Shown here: positions 59,815-64,000 of the stretch, in pieces | Layout: each line of letters begins with the position of its first letter | How positions within the stretch are numbered: the first letter of the stretch is position 1 | Assembly: GCF_037975245.1 (NCBI RefSeq) | Contig: NC_092575.1 | Location: forward strand, 27,131,841 to 27,195,840 | DNA from: Apostichopus japonicus | Taxonomy: Eukaryota > Echinodermata > Holothuroidea > Aspidochirotida > Stichopodidae | Direction: 5' to 3' | DNA: 64,000 nt | Notes under the pieces: model-generated | What the model was told of the DNA's origin: nothing | The model's input: the letters and a program-made list of their open reading frames with translations, nothing else | Databases searched by the model: none | Made by a program: the position numbers and the translations under genes

Positions 59815-60041
59815 GTGAAATAACTTGGACCGAAGAGAAATCTATTGATTGGAAGCTACACCCGGAGATGGTCAGTCTTGATATTAGCATCATGAGCTAC
59901 GTCTTTGTGAATTTAGTCAGCCAAGAAGCAAAACAGAAGCACATTTTCCGTATTGTTCCATTTATCGATGGGATACTTGATGCCAAAGATGATGTCTTAA
60001 TAACTGTTTGCTTCTGTAAGGACAGTGCTGAAGAGTACAAG
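59815..60041 (+). CDS. Gene 2 exon: start of UPA domain
   Basis: 76 codons, entering as G|GT and leaving phase 0 at AAG|GTGAGG, matching exon 2858-3087 of gene 1 (77 codons, same phases). It reads EITWTEEKSIDWKLHPEMVS, LDISIMSYVFVNLVSQEAKQ, KHIFRIVPFIDGILDAKDDV and LITVCFCKDSAEEYK. The last block is the UPA strand pattern seen as LTIHLWFHNNDTLEHK in gene 1. No HFS-type self-cleavage motif is visible at the ZU5-UPA junction. Confidence 0.75.
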
Positions 60042-60500
60042 GTGAGGATAATCTCCTGTTACCATGGTGATATCTGTAGTAGCTTAGACGTCAGTTCTGT
60101 TTCTTTTTGTGATTTGTAAGTCAGATACTGGCAATGTTACTTTCTCTCATGACCTATACATTGACTTGTATTGTGTATCATTGGCAAATTATGAAGTGAT
60201 TTGTTAAGGGCACATTTCTTCAGTCAAAATTTTTCATAAAAACTATATGTTTCCCCTAAAATATATCTACATGACCCAAGTTTTCATGGTTCACATAATT
60301 TGCATAACAAGTATTTAGAGGATTTGATAAGAACATGCAACATTACTAATGTGAGCAAATTAAAGAAACAAAGATGATGTTACTTGCTATAGCAGTATTG
60401 ATCTCTCTTTGCAGAGTGAAGGCACAACAAATTGCATAAATTAAATATCTGCTTGATTGTTCTTTTTTGGTATTTACTTTTACATGTTCATATGTTTTAG
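60042..60500 (+). other. Gene 2 intron
   Basis: Nothing recognised. Acceptor GTTTTAG. Confidence 0.6.
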
Positions 60501-60662
60501 TTGCTGTTAGAGGACCACAAGTCCAAATTGAGTCTAGGAAACTATACAACATTTCAAGTTACCCGGACATTGAATGACGGCAGTGATTTTACTTCTTACA
60601 TTGATCTGATGATGTCATCGCCCGGTGATAGTTACCAACTCATGAAGGAAGAATCAACAAAG
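60501..60662 (+). CDS. Gene 2 exon: middle of UPA domain
   Basis: 54 codons, phase 0 both sides, from TTTTAG|TTG to AAG|GTTTGA. It reads LLLEDHKSKLSLGNYTTFQV, then TRTLNDGSDFTSYIDLMMSS and PGDSYQLMKEESTK. It stands in the place of gene 1 exon 3783-3926 (48 codons, same phases). Sequence similarity is low, so the two ZU5-UPA blocks diverged long ago, unlike the recent duplication at the window ends. The donor GTTTGA is weak. Confidence 0.65.
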
Positions 60663-61333
60663 GTTTGAATTCATCAATGCTATTAAAGTTTGTCTTTTAA
60701 CATTACTAGACCTGTAGTTAAGGATTGGTTTCCCGAAGTGGACCACAATGTTGTAGTGGTTAGAATGTCTCCCTTTCACCTACTAGGTTTCTGGTTAAAA
60801 AGCCCACCAGGGACCAAAATCTATGCAAAACTCTGCTGTGATATGTTGTTGAGCAGAATCTTGTGTGGGTTGTACTTCCGGTATGTGAATTATTAAGTGA
60901 AATTTGGTCATTTATTCTTTTACTTGGTTTTACAAAAGCTTCACTCACCACGACTGCACTTTGGTGATGATGAATGGTTATGATGAATGGGATGTTGATT
61001 TAGTGGCTGTCCTGTGAGCAGGAATGATGAAGAACATAACATGCCTGCCTAGTAATTCTCTCAACACACATTGAAATAACATGTATATTCATAGCTTGAA
61101 TATATTCCCAGTGGGTTCCGACTCCATGGAACAAACTAAACAGAAACTTTGTTATGGAATTACAATCTTTACCAGCTGCCTTTGAAATGTTAGGATTTGT
61201 AAACAGCTGCATGTCTTGGTTTCTTACCAGCATTTCCTTAATTCTTATGTCTTTTATGTAGCACAATTTTTTGACTACATAACAATCATTCTCATCCTCA
61301 GTACATTGATCTTCAATATCTTTTATCCATTAG
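60663..61333 (+). other. Gene 2 intron with SINE
   Basis: Contains the tRNA-like repeat 60748-60900. Otherwise plain. The acceptor ATTAG is weak. Confidence 0.6.
60748..60900 (+). repeat. tRNA-derived SINE head
   Basis: 'tgtagtggttagaatg' resembles a tRNA A box, and 'ggtttctggttaaaa' about 35 bases later a decayed B box. The spacing is that of a tRNA, with the anticodon region degraded; the trailing sequence is unrelated. It reads as a SINE and not a functional tRNA: the acceptor stem does not pair. Confidence 0.55.
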
Positions 61334-61486
61334 CATGTAGACATCGATCACCTCTGTGCTGCCAGTAGAGTCTGTCATCAGTTTAGACTTAAAAGAAACA
61401 ACGATGGAGACACTGACATGGTTGATGTAACGTTAAAAGTATCACAACATGAAAAGAACCAGACAGCCCTTATCCTCCGATCAAAG
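61334..61486 (+). CDS. Gene 2 exon: late UPA domain
   Basis: 51 codons in phase 0, exactly as long as gene 1 exon 4645-4797, ending AAG|GTGAGT. It reads HVDIDHLCAASRVCHQFRLK, then DTDMVDVTLKVSQHEKNQTA and LILRSK. As in gene 1, alternating hydrophobic strands close the UPA fold. Confidence 0.72.
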
Positions 61487-62208
61487 GTGAGTTATGTCTG
61501 CTGATTGTCTTCCAGCTGTTTGTGTTCTCATATGTCTCTTCATTAAATGACATTAAGTTGCATCTTCTATTGTCTGATCTTTTCTTTGTTTATTCATGTC
61601 CTGTCGGTTGGAAGTCTTGCAGCTGTTTGCAAGGTGATATAAAACTAGCTCTTTTGTTTCAATAAACAAAGTCAGTGCTGTGACTGAATTATAGTTTATT
61701 CCATGGCACCTTCTCTCATGGATCCTAATCTTTTGAATTTTATATACTATGCATAACTGAAATTAAATTAAGCTTTGTTAAACTGCTATTTGGTGTCCCT
61801 CCTTTTCTGGTTTTATCCTGGTTCCCTAGTTTTGCCGACTCTTTCATGTTGCTTTGTAAATAATGAGTAACTCAAAATGCAATGAATTGCTGAAGAAGTG
61901 AACATATCACCTGTGTGTTCTTACATGCACTGGTCAAAAGTGATGGGAAACTGTTTTGTAGGTATTAGGTACCAATTAAGGAATAATGCCTAAATAATAG
62001 CAATGTTGTTTTCACCAGTCCTTAACTTTTGGATTACACACATTTATTACAGTATGTGCTGTTCCATGTCTGTCTGCTGTTCAGCCCTTTTCTAACATTA
62101 CGTTCCTACTTTAAACCTAATCATTCACAGGGTGTGCACTCCTGTGTGTTGAACATGCCTACATTTACAGTTCCCATTACCCATATATGTTTTGGTTTAA
62201 TTCTTCAG
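61487..62208 (+). other. Gene 2 intron
   Basis: No feature. A frame open from about 62029 into the next exon has no domain. Acceptor TTCTTCAG. Confidence 0.6.
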
Positions 62209-62269
62209 GTAAAAAACATTCTCTTGACTCTAAAAAGCCAGGAAATTCTTTTTAAAGGACTGCCCCCAG
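62209..62269 (+). CDS. Gene 2 small exon: end of UPA
   Basis: 61 bases, phase 0 in and 1 out, between TTCTTCAG and GTGAGT. It encodes VKNILLTLKSQEILFKGLPP plus one base. Length and phases are identical to gene 1 exon 5255-5315. It joins in phase (G|AT) to the DED exon at 62977. This is the decisive link showing that the right-hand DED copy is an internal part of gene 2 and not a new gene. Confidence 0.78.
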
Positions 62270-62976
62270 GTGAGTATTTATGTGGAAGTGGAACAGATGC
62301 ATGAACTTTAAAATTCCACCCTGGCCTGTATCTAAATGTAATTGACACAAAAATGAATGATAATTATTCTAGACATACACCAGGCAAGTGTGTATTAGTG
62401 GAGATGAAAACGTAAGCACACATAGAGAACATGATGAGTGTCTACGTAAACCTGAAAAGGTAGTTGCATTTGATTTTAGCAGTAGGCACACCTGAGTGTT
62501 ACTTATATCAACTTAGTATTGGGAAACATTTTAATTACATCAAAACTTTTTATTGAAACAAATAACATCTTGATACTGCACCCAAAAAGTCCCACTTGCA
62601 AACTTTCATTTTTAATTAGTATGATTACTACCTGATTTAAAGCTCAAAGCAACTGTAAAATTGAAGCTGTATACAAGACTAGAATTTATCGAAAGACAAG
62701 GGTAATAGCTGAAAAGTTGCACACAAGGTGTGGACAGTATACTTAACCAATTTAATGAGTGCACGCTCCAGAGGTTGACTTCCATACCAACCTTCCACAT
62801 GCAGGTTTGTATGCTTCTTGTGCTCCAGTTGTGTACTTGTGCATGTTAGCTGTGAACATTGCTCATTGTTCAAACTTGGCAGTCAATTACCAAAGGCACT
62901 CTAATGTTTATATGTGATATCTTTTCTTTGCTATACTTTTTCGAATGTAAAGTGGATGTTATGTCCTCACTTTCAG
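62270..62976 (+). other. Gene 2 intron, right half duplicated
   Basis: From 62586 onward it is the duplicate of window bases 1-393. Short minus-strand frames here are not supported. Confidence 0.7.
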
Positions 62977-63296
62977 ATTTAACCAAATATGAACAGTTGA
63001 GAGGAGACATTATAAAGCATCTAGAGAAACAACATTGTGAAAAGCTAGGCGTGTATTTTAAGCTCACGCCAGCAGAAAATGAAACAATTCAGACAGCAGC
63101 AGAATCTGGAAAGATGCTGTTGAAAATATTGGATGAAAGAGAGCTCATCATGCCTGACAGAATGATCGGAATGTATGAAGGATTGAAAGCTATTCACTTT
63201 AATAAGGTGGCAAGACTGGTGCTGGAGTGCATCGACGATACATCACAGGAGAAGAATGAAAAGGAAAGCGAAGGAGAAAAAGATAAAAAGAAAATG
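62977..63296 (+). CDS. Gene 2 exon: third DED-like domain
   Basis: 107 codons, phase 1 in and 0 out, the partner of 394-710. Differences from that copy are few and mostly conservative: IIKHL for IAKHL, FKLTPA for FELKPA, MLLKI for MLMKI, PDRMIGM for PNKMIGL, LVLECIDD for LVVEYID. There is one extra codon in the linker. The linker is Lys/Glu-rich (KNEKESEGEKDKKK). The frame is intact. Confidence 0.8.
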
Positions 63297-63650
63297 GTTT
63301 GTGCTTTGTAAACACTGTTAAGACTTTGACACTTTACGCTTGTAGCTATTAAAACAAAAGTCACTTTGCATAAAATCAAGATCTTAGAATATTAGAAGGT
63401 CCAGTACAGAGTGTAATTTCTGATATGAAAAGTATTATTTTTGTTGTCATGCAAGTCTGTCTGAAAAGTCATCCTTTTACAAATTGTAACAGTTTCTTTC
63501 TTACTCAAAGTTACGTTTTTAGAGATCAAGTTTAGAATATTCACTGAAGCTAAATCAAATGCAGTAATTAGTTTTCTATCTTCAGTATGATAAGTATGAT
63601 ACCAAAATATAATTTTATGAACAATTTGCAATATCTCATCATTATTTCAG
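63297..63650 (+). other. Gene 2 intron (duplicate of 711-1058)
   Basis: Matches the left copy with small indels, including a few bases near 63428. Donor GTTTGT, acceptor TATTTCAG. Confidence 0.75.
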
Positions 63651-63828
63651 GTAAAGATTCCAGAGAAACAGGAAATCATTTCAAAAAGGGAACCAAAGTT
63701 GTCAGTTAATTTCAAAATGTTGATACAAGAGGGATACATGAGACTTGATGTCCAAAGAGCCTTGAAATTGTCTCATGGAAAACTGGACTTGGGAAGACGG
63801 CTGTTGCTACTTGCTAAAGAAGAGCATG
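63651..63828 (+). CDS. Gene 2 exon: UBA-like segment, intact
   Basis: 59 codons plus one base, phase 0 in and 1 out, same length as 1059-1236. It reads VKIPEKQEIISKREPKLSVN, then FKMLIQEGYMRLDVQRALKL and SHGKLDLGRRLLLLAKEEH. Codon 26 is CAA (63726-63728) where the left copy has TAA. The last 40 residues fit a UBA-like three-helix pattern; such domains bind ubiquitin, but the usual MGF loop reads EGY here. By comparison with gene 1, the next exon, beyond the window, should be a second ZU5. Confidence 0.75.
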
Positions 63829-64000
63829 GTAAAGATACCCTCTATATTCAGCTACACGGGAATTTCTTTTATATTCCTTCCGGATTTAATTAATCTCGAT
63901 CTTATATGACATTCAAGGACCACATTTCATGCCCTTGCTGTTTCAGTATTAATAGAAGAAAGTTCAATTTTTATTTATTTTCGTAGGAATATTACTCACG
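63829..64000 (+). other. Start of next gene 2 intron
   Basis: Donor GTAAAG, then sequence matching 1237-1390 with a roughly 24-base insertion near 63894-63922. Cut by the window end. Confidence 0.7.

Larger units (their letters stand above)
62586..64000. repeat. Right copy of 1.4-kb segmental duplication
   Basis: Offset 62585 from the left copy at its start. Identity stays high through introns and exons, and both copies run off the alignment only at the window edges (left start, right end). The true duplicated length is therefore unknown and probably larger. Confidence 0.9.

Noticed and set aside
60748-60815. A functional tRNA gene
   Set aside because: A and B box-like sequences are present, but the acceptor and anticodon arms do not pair; it is a SINE head.

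Overview
Animal genomic DNA: AT-rich, intron-rich and dense in transposons. All supportable genes are on the + strand and are read as exons joined by GT/AG sites of matching phase. The protein families (ZU5, UPA and death-effector-like domains in one polypeptide) and the repeat types fit a marine invertebrate deuterostome. An echinoderm, perhaps a sea cucumber, is my best guess, but the sequence does not prove it.

Layout. (1) 394-6213: eight exons forming the 3' part of gene 1, encoding DED-like, UBA-like, ZU5, UPA and a terminal DED-like domain with a stop codon. The UBA-like exon carries an in-frame stop. (2) About 6214-43107: a transposon-rich island. Its core is a tandem duplication of one unit: A, about 7455-16727; B, about 16728-28222. 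Each unit holds a dead hAT transposase gene plus about 1.5 kb of flank. Different elements inserted into each copy, so each copy serves as the empty-site control for the other. Up to four nested levels can be read, with target-site duplications. Fold-back elements, low-complexity DNA and LINE-like or Penelope-like debris follow. (3) 43108-64000: gene 2, thirteen exons, open at both ends. They encode a beta-propeller, a DED-like domain, a coiled coil, a second DED-like domain, ZU5, UPA, a third DED-like domain and a UBA-like segment. Its introns carry a 209-bp tandem array, a roughly 140-bp satellite rich in AGGTCA direct repeats, hairpin arrays, paired inverted MITEs and a tRNA-like SINE.

The last 1.4 kb (62586-64000) is a near-identical copy of the first 1.4 kb, introns included. 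Gene 1 therefore probably shows what follows gene 2 beyond the window. The inferred full protein would be propeller-DED-coiled coil-DED-(ZU5-UPA)-DED-UBA-like-(ZU5-UPA)-DED. The two ZU5-UPA-DED blocks share exon phases, and several exon lengths match exactly. Such a protein would be expected to act in the cytoplasm as a death-fold adaptor or sensor, by analogy with UNC5, PIDD and FIIND proteins. That role is inference.
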